Assembly: GCF_024642105.1 (NCBI RefSeq)
Contig: NZ_JAHEBT010000052.1
Location: forward strand, 372,001-436,000
Origin: Flavobacterium sp.
Lineage (GTDB): Bacteria; Bacteroidota; Bacteroidia; Flavobacteriales; Flavobacteriaceae
Length of the DNA: 64,000 bases
Direction: 5' to 3'
Shown here: in pieces, positions 8,284 to 18,524 of the stretch
Layout of the letters: each line of letters starts with the position of its first letter
Position numbering within the stretch: the first letter of the stretch is position 1
Translations under genes and position numbers: made by a program
Notes under the pieces: model-generated
What the model was told of the DNA's origin: nothing
The model's database searches: none
The model's input: the letters and a program-made list of their open reading frames with translations, nothing else

Positions 8284-10407
8284 TTAAAACATCTTTTTAA
8301 ACCCTTCACTTTGTACTTTCCAAGTACCATCTTTTGGGAATCCAGGATTGACCTCTGTACTTCCATCCCATCCAGCACACATCATAGCAACAGCTGCTAA
8401 CACTCCTCCATTTCCTGGCAAATACAAGCGAAGTCGTTCATCTTGAAAATTATGCCCATTTTTTAAATAGGTATTGGTTCTAACATTCATAAACAAAGCA
8501 TCCACAGCTTTTTCTGGAAGCTGTAAACGTGCCGCACACATAGCAGTCATTGGAAAATCCCATCCCCATGTTTTTTCCCAAGACCAATTGTCCCAAATCA
8601 AATTAAATGTATTTTTCATTATGGATTTATCCAAAAGGCTTGTCTCTGGAAGCATTCCAAAGGTCCCTAACACCGAAGGATGATCTGTCTTAAATTCGGG
8701 ATTTGTATAGGAATCTGTAGCACTTTCTGTGGCAAGATATACTTGATTCTTCACAGGAAGAGGGGCTAATTTTATAGCTACTTCTTTCCATCGTTCTGGA
8801 ACAGATTCATTCAATCTTTTCTTCCAATTAATGGCAGTATTTAATGCCCAATTCCAATACGCCAACTCATACGTTGGGTTAAACGTTTCCATTGCCTTAA
8901 AACGTTCTTGTGCAGGAATAACTCCGGGTCCCAAATTATAAACTTTCTTTTCAGGATCATATTGTGCAAACGAAGCCATAAAATCTGCCGTAGCAAAAAC
9001 ACGTTCTTTGTATTTTTCTAAAGTCAGCTGAGTAGGTAAGGAACGGTACAACAACTCCGCATAGGTAATAAAATGAGGTTGTTGCCAAATAAGAAAAGAA
9101 CCTATTGAAGATGGGCTTTCATTGCCATCAGGGTCAGTCATTTTTTGCCATCTAGCACCCTCGAATCCTTGTCTTTGGGCAATTATTTTAGCTTTATCGA
9201 AAACTTTTTGATACCACGGAAGACTTTTTTCAAGTAACTCCGGACGATTCCAGAGTGCAAAATGTACCCCGTGCCACCAATGCATTTCTAAATGGGGTTT
9301 TCCGTACCAACTGTTATAGGTCAAACCTGTTTCTTGAGGAGGTACTGTTCCAGTACACTGTAGTTTTGTTACATATTGAGAAAGGATGACTCTTCGTTCC
9401 AATTCATGGGCGCGTTTGTCTGTGCTTCCCGAAAAATCAACCGCTGCACCACTCTCCCAAAAATGTTGCCAACCTGATGTACTACTAGTTTGAATCTCCG
9501 AAAATGAAGGAACTGTTTGTTCTTTATTGGTTGTTGGGGCAAACAAACAGCTCAGTTCTATGGTGTTTGTTTTAAAAGGTTCTATTAGAAAATAATGATT
9601 GCCTTTCTTTTTTAATTGAGCATTCCCTTTCCAATTCAAACGAATAGCATAAGAGAGACTATCCATCTCATGCGTCACAAGAGCCGATGTCTTAGTTTTT
9701 TGGACAACCGTACTTATATAATCTTCAACACCTTCCCATTTCGTTCCTGTATCGTCCCAATTTCCTGTTGGATACGGAATTTTTAATCGAATTTTCAACC
9801 TCCCACTTTGAAGTAAATCAGATTGTATTTTAACCCCTATCGCGTCTTTATTTTGATGGGAAGAAGTTTTCACCTTCACTGGTATTCCTTCAAGGATGAA
9901 AGAACTTTCAATTTCACCAGTCCATAAATTTAATACCTGAGAAATCGATTTAATATCCTTAGGTTGAGCCAAGGTGCCATCTTTTTTAACCAACTCAAAT
10001 CCTAAATTACCTAATTGCAATAAATGTGGATTTTGCCTGAACCAATTGACCGCTTCTTTAACTCTTTCGGGGGTTTTCAACTGAGTCGTATACGAGATAT
10101 TTCGACCAAACTGTTTAAATTCTTTTAAGGTTTCTGAAAATTTATACTGATTCTTATTTTTATAACTATCCCAACCCCATTCTGAAGCTGTGCCTAATGG
10201 AACTCCATTCTTATAGGTATCTGGAAAAGTTTGCAATCCTGTAGCATCTACCGTAAATGCAAAAGTACCATTCCCTACCGTTAAAGAAGCTAAAGTATCT
10301 ATCTCGTGGACATGAACATTATGACGACTGACTAACGCTTTTCGGTCTATTTTAGATTGCGCTAATAGGGAAAAAGAGAATAATAAGAGTATAAAATTGT
10401 ACTTCAT
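8284..10407 (-). CDS. Secreted (alpha/alpha)6-barrel (six-hairpin glycosidase-like) protein of uncertain activity
   Basis: 707 aa, signal peptide MKYNFILLLFSFSLLAQS; catalytic-domain-like segments WYGKPHLEMHWWHGVHFALWNR and QGFEGARWQKMTDPDGNESPS. Confidence 0.65.
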   Translation of the reverse strand: MKYNFILLLFSFSLLAQSKIDRKALVSRHNVHVHEIDTLASLTVGNGTFAFTVDATGLQTFPDTYKNGVPLGTASEWGWDSYKNKNQYKFSETLKEFKQFGRNISYTTQLKTPERVKEAVNWFRQNPHLLQLGNLGFELVKKDGTLAQPKDIKSISQVLNLWTGEIESSFILEGIPVKVKTSSHQNKDAIGVKIQSDLLQSGRLKIRLKIPYPTGNWDDTGTKWEGVEDYISTVVQKTKTSALVTHEMDSLSYAIRLNWKGNAQLKKKGNHYFLIEPFKTNTIELSCLFAPTTNKEQTVPSFSEIQTSSTSGWQHFWESGAAVDFSGSTDKRAHELERRVILSQYVTKLQCTGTVPPQETGLTYNSWYGKPHLEMHWWHGVHFALWNRPELLEKSLPWYQKVFDKAKIIAQRQGFEGARWQKMTDPDGNESPSSIGSFLIWQQPHFITYAELLYRSLPTQLTLEKYKERVFATADFMASFAQYDPEKKVYNLGPGVIPAQERFKAMETFNPTYELAYWNWALNTAINWKKRLNESVPERWKEVAIKLAPLPVKNQVYLATESATDSYTNPEFKTDHPSVLGTFGMLPETSLLDKSIMKNTFNLIWDNWSWEKTWGWDFPMTAMCAARLQLPEKAVDALFMNVRTNTYLKNGHNFQDERLRLYLPGNGGVLAAVAMMCAGWDGSTEVNPGFPKDGTWKVQSEGFKKMF

Positions 10408-10418
10408 GATTTTAATTT

Positions 10419-13400
10419 TTATCTAGCTAAGGTAACACTCATTAATCCAATGACTACATCATTAGCAATTGTTCGTAACGTAAGACTTTTCAATTTTTTG
10501 TTTTTATTCAAGGGTAAATCTAAAATGGTAGCAGCTCCACCATCAATTGATTTCCCATTGTATTTTTCTTTTGACTCCTTTCCAGAAACGATTGTTCCTG
10601 TTTTTAAATGAACCCGCATAGGCCGTGGTATTTTCAATGCAAAAGCAAAACCATCTGTATAATAATCTTGTTCTATTGGCCACCAGGTTTCTGGATTTCG
10701 TAACACCAATTTATCGGTTGTGCCATCAGTATATTCAATAATTACAACACCATTATCAAATTGGCTTTGCATAGGATTTGTAGAACCCGCCATTAAAAAC
10801 CACGCGTGAGAAGCATTTCCTGTAAGTGGAATGGTTTTCTCTTTTGGATAATTATCCCATTGCGAAGTGAATAAAATATTGTTGGCACCTTCTATCCCTG
10901 GGGTTGAAAATAAAACACCCTGAGGAAGTGTGATTGTGTTCTTTTCTCCTGCTAATTTGCGGAAACCACCATCATCTACATCAAATGTTCGTAATGAATG
11001 TGGCCAATCGCCTATCCCTTGCCAAGGGAGTTGTAAAGTAGTAACCTGTGGTCGTGGAGACAGGTATTTATTTTTAAAGATTTGGGTAACCTTATCATTA
11101 AAATACCCTGACAAATCAACAGTTTCTAGCTTATCTTTTGTAGTAGCCTGCCAATTGTATAACGATTCAGTTACAATTTCACCATTAGAAAGTGTAATGG
11201 TTACGAGATTTGTTCCTGTCATCAGGTTGTTTTCAGGAACTACTACCTCTGTACTAAATTTACCCGAAGGAATGTCGACTGATGTAGTAAATCCGTTGAC
11301 ACGTACAACTGCTTGTACAGGACTGTTTGTATTATTCTGCAATACAAAACTATTGCTATTTTCCTCCGAATCCTTTCTTGTAATTAAACGAACCGCCTTT
11401 TCAACTTTGAAACAAATGGGCATCCACCACGATAATTTTCCTTGTTGTAATTGTAGAAATACAGTATAATTTCCAGCTGAAGCATTAACTTTAGCTGAAA
11501 ATCCCGATGATTGAGTAACAATATTCTTCAATGCGTTTTGTGGGTCATTTACTTTTAAAACAGTTGCTCCTGAAAAATTTTCGTTTATCAAACTACCATT
11601 TATATATGTTTTTTCAGCAGGCGGCAATACCGGTTTATCTCCTTGCCAAGTAATATGGATTACATATTTATCAGATGCGGTTGTGTTAATTTCGATTACT
11701 GGTTTGCCTACAGCTGAAGCTATATTTATCCAACTAACCGATTTCCCATTTATAGTAATGTTTTTTACCTGACCTTTAGCAATAGCTTGGAATTTTAAAT
11801 TAAGACTTTGAGGTAATTTAGGTTCCAATGTATACACATCTTTTGGACCACTACGTTTAAAATCAAACGAAATATCTGGTGTGGCAAAAGAAGCGTAATT
11901 CCAAGTTGAAGGCAAACCTGGGCGAATAGTAAGTCTGTTACTCAACCCATTTGGTACAATCCCAAAAAGACCTTCTACCAAAGCTCTTGAAAACATTCCT
12001 ATAGGATCGCCAAAATCTCTGTAAGCTTCATTACGTATCGCGTCATAATACGAAATTTGCACAAAATTACCAGGGCTTCCGCCAAGGTACATCGAAGCTA
12101 GCACCTCACTTTTAAATAATTTATACGCTTCGTCAGTACGACCTCCTTGCCAATTGGCAAGTGCTGTATGCATCGATTCTGCCAATACCGAATTGTTTAA
12201 TGACCACTCATAAGGCATCCATTTGGTAGTAGAAAGCGTATAATAACCATCATCATCTAAACCTTTTGCTTTTATGGGAATATGTGGTATTTCATTATCG
12301 ATGTAACGCAAACTCTGATAGGCCTGAAATGGGTTCGTCGTTTCCGAATCTAAACTGTGATAAACCGTCCATAATGCAGGTGCCGAATGCAATAAACGGT
12401 TTCCCAATGCATCTTTATATTCGGCAAAAGTCCCCTTATCTTTCATCCATAATTGAGTATTCATCGCGTTCAAAATCGTATCAGCCTCATTACGGTAAGG
12501 TGTTGGGTCTTCACCAAGAATAGTGGCTATTTGTGCCGCTTTTTTGAATGCATAATAATTATAAGCCGATGAATGTGCCACACCTCCGCCACTATATTGC
12601 AAGGCATCGCTCGCCCAAATAGCTGCATAAGCATCGTACAAACCATCTCTATCCGAATCAAAATTGCGAGTCTCCCATTCTAGATGACGCTTTACTACCG
12701 GCCAAGTTTCCTTTAAAAAAGTCATATCAGCCGTCCATTCGTAATGCCGCAATAATATATCGATATATACTAAATTCATATCGTAATGATGTGCAGTTAG
12801 TTTTTCTCCATTAGGATTTCTACTAATATAACCACTCGTAAACATTCCTACTCCAAGTTTCTCAAGACTTCGAGACAGATGATGTACCGTATCGGCAATA
12901 ACAGATCCGCTCATTGGGCTTGTTAGTTGAGATTTAGCATAGCTTTCTAAATGCATTTTGGCTCGGTCATGCCAACCCAAAGCATCTGCAGTATATGCAC
13001 CTCGCCAACCATTCAATCGCATACGCCAACCTATTGAACCGTGCATATAAGACGGTGCTTCCCAAGTAGCATCTGATGCTATCGCCAAAGTTCCACCAAG
13101 AGTATTAATATAAGGATCTGGAGTAGTGATGGTAATACGATCTGCTATTGATTTTCGAGCTATTTCTGCCTTTGCAAAAACCTGAGGTACCTCACTATAA
13201 TTAAACGCAATTTTAGTAGCTGGATTATGGATAGTAAAGTAATAATCCGTATTGGTTTTAGCATCTATTCTACCTGCTAAAGCGGGCGCACCTTCTGCAT
13301 TCGAATCATAAAATCCTTGTGGTGTGTTTAATTTAGTAGCCTCACTTATTTTTAGTGTAGCCTCTGAAGGAAAAGTTCCTACTAATACTTGTGCTTTAAG

Positions 13401-14087
13401 TTTTTTAGATTCTTGCTTTAAATCTTCTACAAAATAGCGACCGTCTTTTCCGACTTCTAATCCCGTTCCGTATTGCAAAGTAAAGCCTGTGTTTTCAATC
13501 GTATAATTATTATCCTTGCAATTTTCGGGTTTTAGGTAAAAACTTGATTCAGGATCTGGCCCCATGTCTCCATCACGACTGAACTTTTTACCCGAAGCAC
13601 CACCAAAAGCCCAGAATAATACAACGGGTGTTTTTACATCTTGCATTTTTGCTTTTATAATACAACCTTCCGCATCTGCCATTGCCAATACTTCCAGCAA
13701 CAATTTTCCAGTTCCAAGCATCGGGTCTTCTATAGTATAAAGCATCGCACCAGCTCTATATCTTGCCGTAATTGTTTTAGCTGTAGTAAGCCATTTACTA
13801 GTAGTGCCTGTACCAATACCTAATTTAAAATTACCTCCCATTCCTGGCATATACAAAGCAAATTCTGGTAAATCACCGGCCTCAACTCTAAACGCTGTAT
13901 GGGTTCCATAGAGCGCTCTATTGAATTTTCTTGTACCATTTTTCAGAAGAAAACTATCTCCATCAGGCACATAATGCATTGTACGGACATTTCCGTGCCA
14001 AAGGGCTTTTTCTTGACCAATAATTATAATTGGCAATAAAAAAAACAGACAGTTAAAAAAAAGACGAGGTATTTTATTATGTATCAT
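10419..14087 (-). CDS. DUF4450-like large secreted (alpha/alpha)6-barrel protein, predicted glycosidase
   Basis: The track ORF starts at 14129, but internal Met15 (ATG at 14087) gives a signal peptide (MIHNKIPRLFFNCLFFLLPIIIIGQ) and the operator-to-ATG spacing seen at the other sites; GHxxAKMHLESY, YDMNLVYIDILLRHYEWTADMTFLKETWPVVKRHLEWE resemble six-hairpin glycosidases. Confidence 0.72.
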   Translation of the reverse strand: MIHNKIPRLFFNCLFFLLPIIIIGQEKALWHGNVRTMHYVPDGDSFLLKNGTRKFNRALYGTHTAFRVEAGDLPEFALYMPGMGGNFKLGIGTGTTSKWLTTAKTITARYRAGAMLYTIEDPMLGTGKLLLEVLAMADAEGCIIKAKMQDVKTPVVLFWAFGGASGKKFSRDGDMGPDPESSFYLKPENCKDNNYTIENTGFTLQYGTGLEVGKDGRYFVEDLKQESKKLKAQVLVGTFPSEATLKISEATKLNTPQGFYDSNAEGAPALAGRIDAKTNTDYYFTIHNPATKIAFNYSEVPQVFAKAEIARKSIADRITITTPDPYINTLGGTLAIASDATWEAPSYMHGSIGWRMRLNGWRGAYTADALGWHDRAKMHLESYAKSQLTSPMSGSVIADTVHHLSRSLEKLGVGMFTSGYISRNPNGEKLTAHHYDMNLVYIDILLRHYEWTADMTFLKETWPVVKRHLEWETRNFDSDRDGLYDAYAAIWASDALQYSGGGVAHSSAYNYYAFKKAAQIATILGEDPTPYRNEADTILNAMNTQLWMKDKGTFAEYKDALGNRLLHSAPALWTVYHSLDSETTNPFQAYQSLRYIDNEIPHIPIKAKGLDDDGYYTLSTTKWMPYEWSLNNSVLAESMHTALANWQGGRTDEAYKLFKSEVLASMYLGGSPGNFVQISYYDAIRNEAYRDFGDPIGMFSRALVEGLFGIVPNGLSNRLTIRPGLPSTWNYASFATPDISFDFKRSGPKDVYTLEPKLPQSLNLKFQAIAKGQVKNITINGKSVSWINIASAVGKPVIEINTTASDKYVIHITWQGDKPVLPPAEKTYINGSLINENFSGATVLKVNDPQNALKNIVTQSSGFSAKVNASAGNYTVFLQLQQGKLSWWMPICFKVEKAVRLITRKDSEENSNSFVLQNNTNSPVQAVVRVNGFTTSVDIPSGKFSTEVVVPENNLMTGTNLVTITLSNGEIVTESLYNWQATTKDKLETVDLSGYFNDKVTQIFKNKYLSPRPQVTTLQLPWQGIGDWPHSLRTFDVDDGGFRKLAGEKNTITLPQGVLFSTPGIEGANNILFTSQWDNYPKEKTIPLTGNASHAWFLMAGSTNPMQSQFDNGVVIIEYTDGTTDKLVLRNPETWWPIEQDYYTDGFAFALKIPRPMRVHLKTGTIVSGKESKEKYNGKSIDGGAATILDLPLNKNKKLKSLTLRTIANDVVIGLMSVTLAR

Positions 14088-14150
14088 ACTTTGTTTTTCT
14101 TTGATGTGTTTTGAAAAACTGAAAGGCAATTTCTTTATTTTAAAATGATT

Positions 14151-14171
14151 TACTGTCCTGTACCTACCTGA
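14151..14171 (-). promoter_or_regulatory. Operator site 2 (DUF4450/PL11 operon)
   Basis: tactgtcctgtacctacctga; gene orientation TCAGGTAGGT-ACAGGAC. 14-bp core is a perfect inverted copy of site 3. The -7 box at 21 bp (GAAATTGC) is poor. Confidence 0.8.
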
Positions 14172-14198
14172 TATTAGGTAACTTTTTACCTCAACTTG

Positions 14199-14244
14199 TC
14201 AGGATGGTACAGGACAGTAATACAAACTTCAACAACTATTTTTG
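14199..14244 (+). promoter_or_regulatory. Operator site 3 plus -7 box (SGNH esterase/GH2 operon)
   Basis: TCAGGATGGT-ACAGGAC, then exactly 21 bp, then TATTTTTG at 14237-14244. Confidence 0.85.
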
Positions 14245-14275
14245 AATACTACGTACATCTTTATTTATTGTTTTT

Positions 14276-15634
14276 ATGACTTTAAAAAAACTATTTGTTC
14301 TTGTTTTTCTCTTTGGTTCTGCCAATATAGGTTTCTCTATGAATTGGTTTGATTCCCAAAACGATCCAACTAAAAACAACACAATCAACGGTATAAATAA
14401 GACGAAAATTCAGCAGTTTATTTTTGGCAAAAACAAAAACAAGACAGGGATTATAATTGATTCTTCTATTCAATATGACTCCAAGACAGGCTATGGATTT
14501 GACTTCAATACTGCACAAAATGTACAAATTAAGGCTAATAACTTTAGCGCTATAAAGCCAACTTATTTTTCAATTAAACTTCCTGAAGGTAATTATAGCA
14601 TTAAAGTCACCATGGGGAGTAGTGAGCAAGAATCTAATATCACTATTAAAGCGGAATCCAGACGAATACTGCTCGCCGAACTCCGAATTCCAAAAGGAAA
14701 AGAAATATCCAAAACTTTCAATGTGAATGTAAGAAACCCTAAAATCGACACTAATTCCTCTATTACTCTTAAAGAAAGAGAACTAAGTGACCTCAACTGG
14801 GACGATAAACTTTCTTTAGAATTTCTTGGAATCGTGGCTATCCATAAAATTGAAATCATCCCCATATCAAAAATAACGACCCTTTTCTTGGCTGGAGATT
14901 CTACTGTGACTGACCAAGATTTAGAACCTTGGGCGTCTTGGGGACAATGTATAACTCAGTATTTTGACACTGCTATTGTAGTAGCTAACTATGCTGTTTC
15001 TGGAGCCTCTCTGAGTTCTTTCAAATCAAGTGGCCGATTAAAAAAAATAGAAACATTAATTCAACCAGGAGATTATCTCATTATTGAATTTGGTCATAAC
15101 GACGAAAAAATAAAAGGCGAAGAAAATGGTCCATGGCGTTCTTATTCTGACTTGCTCACTGAATTTATTCAAATGGCAAAATCGAAAGGAGCAATTCCTA
15201 TTTTAGTAACTCCAACTCAACGTCGCTTTTTTAATGAAAACGGAACCTTAAAAGCCACTCACGGGGAATTTCCTGATGCCATGCGCGCAGTAGCTACAAG
15301 AAATAATGTATCACTTATTGACATTACTAAAATAACTACTGATCTCTACGAAGCATGGGGAGACCCTCTTTCTAGAAAAGCATTTGTGCAATACCCAGCC
15401 AATACTTTTCCTGGTCAAACGAATATTTTAGAAGACAATACGCACTTTAATAGTTTTGGTGCTAATGAAGTTGCACGATGTGTAATTACAGGAATTCAAA
15501 AATTACCGATTCCGTTAAAACAACACATCTTACCATCTGTTACTACTTACAACCCAAAACAACCTAATATGTTTTCAAATTGGACCCTTCCAATGAGTTC
15601 TCGATTTGAAGCAGTAAAACCAGATGGCAATTAA
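14276..15634 (+). CDS. Rhamnogalacturonan acetylesterase-like protein, SGNH/GDSL (CE12-type) with N-terminal galactose-binding-like domain
   Basis: 452 aa; TLFLAGDSTVTDQD, YAVSGASLSSF, IIEFGHNDEK, DNTHFNSFGANEVA. Confidence 0.88.
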   Translation: MTLKKLFVLVFLFGSANIGFSMNWFDSQNDPTKNNTINGINKTKIQQFIFGKNKNKTGIIIDSSIQYDSKTGYGFDFNTAQNVQIKANNFSAIKPTYFSIKLPEGNYSIKVTMGSSEQESNITIKAESRRILLAELRIPKGKEISKTFNVNVRNPKIDTNSSITLKERELSDLNWDDKLSLEFLGIVAIHKIEIIPISKITTLFLAGDSTVTDQDLEPWASWGQCITQYFDTAIVVANYAVSGASLSSFKSSGRLKKIETLIQPGDYLIIEFGHNDEKIKGEENGPWRSYSDLLTEFIQMAKSKGAIPILVTPTQRRFFNENGTLKATHGEFPDAMRAVATRNNVSLIDITKITTDLYEAWGDPLSRKAFVQYPANTFPGQTNILEDNTHFNSFGANEVARCVITGIQKLPIPLKQHILPSVTTYNPKQPNMFSNWTLPMSSRFEAVKPDGN

Positions 15635-15647
15635 TCTATCTTGAATC

Positions 15648-18518
15648 ATGATTTTAAAAAAAATATTCTCGTACCTCATTATTATTCTTTTAGCATTTTT
15701 TTCAAAAAAAAGCGTTGCTCAACAAACCGATAAAATATTCCTTTCTGGAAAAGATTTTGAACATCCCATTCAATGGGATTTTTATTGCACTGATGGAAAT
15801 AACAGTAAAATCTGGTCAAAAATAAACGTGCCTTCTCAATGGGAATTAGAAGGTTTTGGAGAATACACCTATGGAAGATGGTACAAAGAATTAAACCAGA
15901 AAGAGCCTAGTAAAGAAGAAGGTCTTTATAAATACGAATTTGAAATTCCTGCCGACTATAAAGACAAAGATGTAGTGATTGCTTTTGGTGGAGCCATGAC
16001 TGATACCGAAGTGAAAATAAACGGTAAATTAGCTGGAGAAATTCACCAAGGTGGTTTTTATGAATTCAAATACGACATTACTTCTTTATTACAATTTGGC
16101 ACCAAAAACAAGCTGGAAGTTCATGTATGGAAACATTCAAGTAACAACTCTGTTAATGCTGCAGAACGAAGAGCAGATTGGTGGTTATTTGGCGGAATTT
16201 ATCGTCCAGTATGGCTAGAAGTTTCACCAAAAACACAAATTCAGCATATTGCAGTTAACGCCAAAATGGATGGTTCAATCACTATTGATATGAATCTTAA
16301 AAACATTCCTAAAAGTACCGTGCTAGAAGCATCTCTTAAAGGATTGAACGGAGAAAATTTTCAAACATTCTCTTTTCCAATTAAGGCAAAAAGTGGTAAA
16401 GAAACTATTGCTGCCCAATGGAAAGATATCAAACCGTGGAATACAGAAACCCCCAATTTATACAACTTAGAACTAGCTCTAAAACAAAACGGGACGGTAC
16501 TTTATAAATTGGACAAAAAAATTGGTTTCAGAACATTAGAATTCAAGAAAAAAGACGGAATTTATGTGAATGGCACCAAGATCATAATGAAGGGTATCAA
16601 CCGCCATTCCTTTTGGCCAGAGGGCGGGCGAAGCACCAGCAAACGCATTAGCATATTAGACGGTCAGTTGCTAAAAGACATGAACATGAATGCTGTTCGG
16701 GGTCATTACCCACCCGACGATCATTTTATGGACGTTTGCGACTCATTAGGACTTTTTGTTTTGAATGAATTGGCTGGATGGCAAAATTCGTACGACACCC
16801 CAACAGGAACTAAATTAGTTCAAGAAATGGTGCGTCGCGATGTTAACCATCCTTCAGTAATTATTTGGGACAACGGAAACGAAGGGGGATGGAATTACGA
16901 AGTGGATAACGTTTTTACCGAAAATGATCCACAAAAAAGAATCGTGATTCATCCTTGGTCGGACTTCAATGGTTGGGATACGCACCACTACCCTACTTAT
17001 TTAACAGGAATGCACCGATTCAACAGTGGAGAAAACGTATTTTTTCCAACAGAATTTATGCACGGAACTTACGATAACGGACACGGTGCCGCTTTAGAAG
17101 ATTTTTGGACGAGATACAAGCAAAGTCCTTTATTTGCAGGGGGATTTATGTGGGCTCTTTTAGATGAAGCTGTTTTACGTTCAGATTGGAAAGGAGATGC
17201 GAAATTTGACTCGAAAGGTTCTTTAGGAGCAGACGGAATTTTAGGCCCTCATAGAGAAAAAGAAGGAAGTTATTATACCGTGAAAGAAATTTGGGCACCT
17301 ATCCAATTTCAGCCAAAACAAGTAACCAAAGATTTTGATGGTTCCTTTTTAATAACCAACGATTACCTGTTCAGTAATTTAAATTCCTGCAAAATGGAAT
17401 ACAAAATAATACAATCAGATGCTGACATTCTTTATTCAGATGCTGTTTCTAAAGAAATACGTTCTGGAAAAATTGATATTCCAAGTATTGAGCCCGGCGA
17501 AACCCGCAAAATTAAATTTGCGGTTCCTGATAATTTCTTCGATGGCGATGTTTTATCAATAACTGCGTATGACATACATGAAAAGGAAATTTATACTTGG
17601 ACTTGGCCTATTCATAAAGCCAATTACTTTGCCTCTAAGTTTTTACTATCCAAAGACACTAAATCTAAGGCCGTGGCAACTCGTAATGGAAATCAAGTTG
17701 TTTTAACAGGAGCCAATGTTACGGTTACTTTGGACAGTACAACTGGGGAAATCGTAACGATTAAAAACGCAACTGCTGTAGTTCCTTTAACGAATGGTCC
17801 TCGTCCTATAGGAATGAAAGCTAAACTGAAAGAGGTAAAACTTTCACAAGAAGGTGAAAAAGCAGTCTGCACAGTAACTTACTCTGGCGGATTAAACACT
17901 ATAAAATGGATTATGCATCCTGATGGTAGATTGAAAATGGAATTGATTACTTTGAAAAACGCAGAAAATTCAGGTGGTTTTGACGGAGCTTATTTTGAAG
18001 ACAAAATTAATTCCTTTGGAGTTACATTCAGTTTTCCTGAAAAGGAGGTCACTGGAATAAAGTGGTTCGGAAGAGGGCCTTATCATGTTTGGAAAAACAG
18101 AATCAAAGGAACTACTTATGGTGTTTGGGAAAAGAGCTATAATACCACAATAACAGGAGAAAGTTTTGAGAATTTAGTTTATCCGGAATTTAAAGGCTAT
18201 CATGCCAATTTATTAGGTGCCAATTTAAAAGCAGGTACATCATCATTTAAAGTTTTCAGTGAATCTGACAATTTGTTCCTGCGCTTATTTACTCCTGATT
18301 TACCTAAAAATGGGTTCCCAGGAAGTAATCCACAACCTGCTTTTCCTGAAGGCGACATTTCCTTTATGTATGAAATTCCAGCGATGCGTGATTTCAAACC
18401 ATTGGAGCAACAAGGTCCAGAAAGTCAACCCACTAATATTCGCATCAAAAAAGGGGATGACGGAATTTCAATGAATCTATGGTTTGATTTTAGGACCTAT
18501 AAACAACATTCTAATTAA
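15648..18518 (+). CDS. Secreted GH2 beta-galactosidase (LacZ-like)
   Basis: 956 aa; VPSQWELEGFGEYTYGRWYKE, GINRHSFWPEGGRS, NHPSVIIWDNGNEGGW, GGFMWALLDEAVLR; C-terminal Bgal-small-like domain with WFGRGPYHVWKNR. Confidence 0.9.
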   Translation: MILKKIFSYLIIILLAFFSKKSVAQQTDKIFLSGKDFEHPIQWDFYCTDGNNSKIWSKINVPSQWELEGFGEYTYGRWYKELNQKEPSKEEGLYKYEFEIPADYKDKDVVIAFGGAMTDTEVKINGKLAGEIHQGGFYEFKYDITSLLQFGTKNKLEVHVWKHSSNNSVNAAERRADWWLFGGIYRPVWLEVSPKTQIQHIAVNAKMDGSITIDMNLKNIPKSTVLEASLKGLNGENFQTFSFPIKAKSGKETIAAQWKDIKPWNTETPNLYNLELALKQNGTVLYKLDKKIGFRTLEFKKKDGIYVNGTKIIMKGINRHSFWPEGGRSTSKRISILDGQLLKDMNMNAVRGHYPPDDHFMDVCDSLGLFVLNELAGWQNSYDTPTGTKLVQEMVRRDVNHPSVIIWDNGNEGGWNYEVDNVFTENDPQKRIVIHPWSDFNGWDTHHYPTYLTGMHRFNSGENVFFPTEFMHGTYDNGHGAALEDFWTRYKQSPLFAGGFMWALLDEAVLRSDWKGDAKFDSKGSLGADGILGPHREKEGSYYTVKEIWAPIQFQPKQVTKDFDGSFLITNDYLFSNLNSCKMEYKIIQSDADILYSDAVSKEIRSGKIDIPSIEPGETRKIKFAVPDNFFDGDVLSITAYDIHEKEIYTWTWPIHKANYFASKFLLSKDTKSKAVATRNGNQVVLTGANVTVTLDSTTGEIVTIKNATAVVPLTNGPRPIGMKAKLKEVKLSQEGEKAVCTVTYSGGLNTIKWIMHPDGRLKMELITLKNAENSGGFDGAYFEDKINSFGVTFSFPEKEVTGIKWFGRGPYHVWKNRIKGTTYGVWEKSYNTTITGESFENLVYPEFKGYHANLLGANLKAGTSSFKVFSESDNLFLRLFTPDLPKNGFPGSNPQPAFPEGDISFMYEIPAMRDFKPLEQQGPESQPTNIRIKKGDDGISMNLWFDFRTYKQHSN

Positions 18519-18524
18519 AATACA

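Noticed and set aside
10930-11469. 179-aa plus-strand ORF
   Set aside because: Lies entirely antisense within the DUF4450-like gene; no domain, no plausible promoter.
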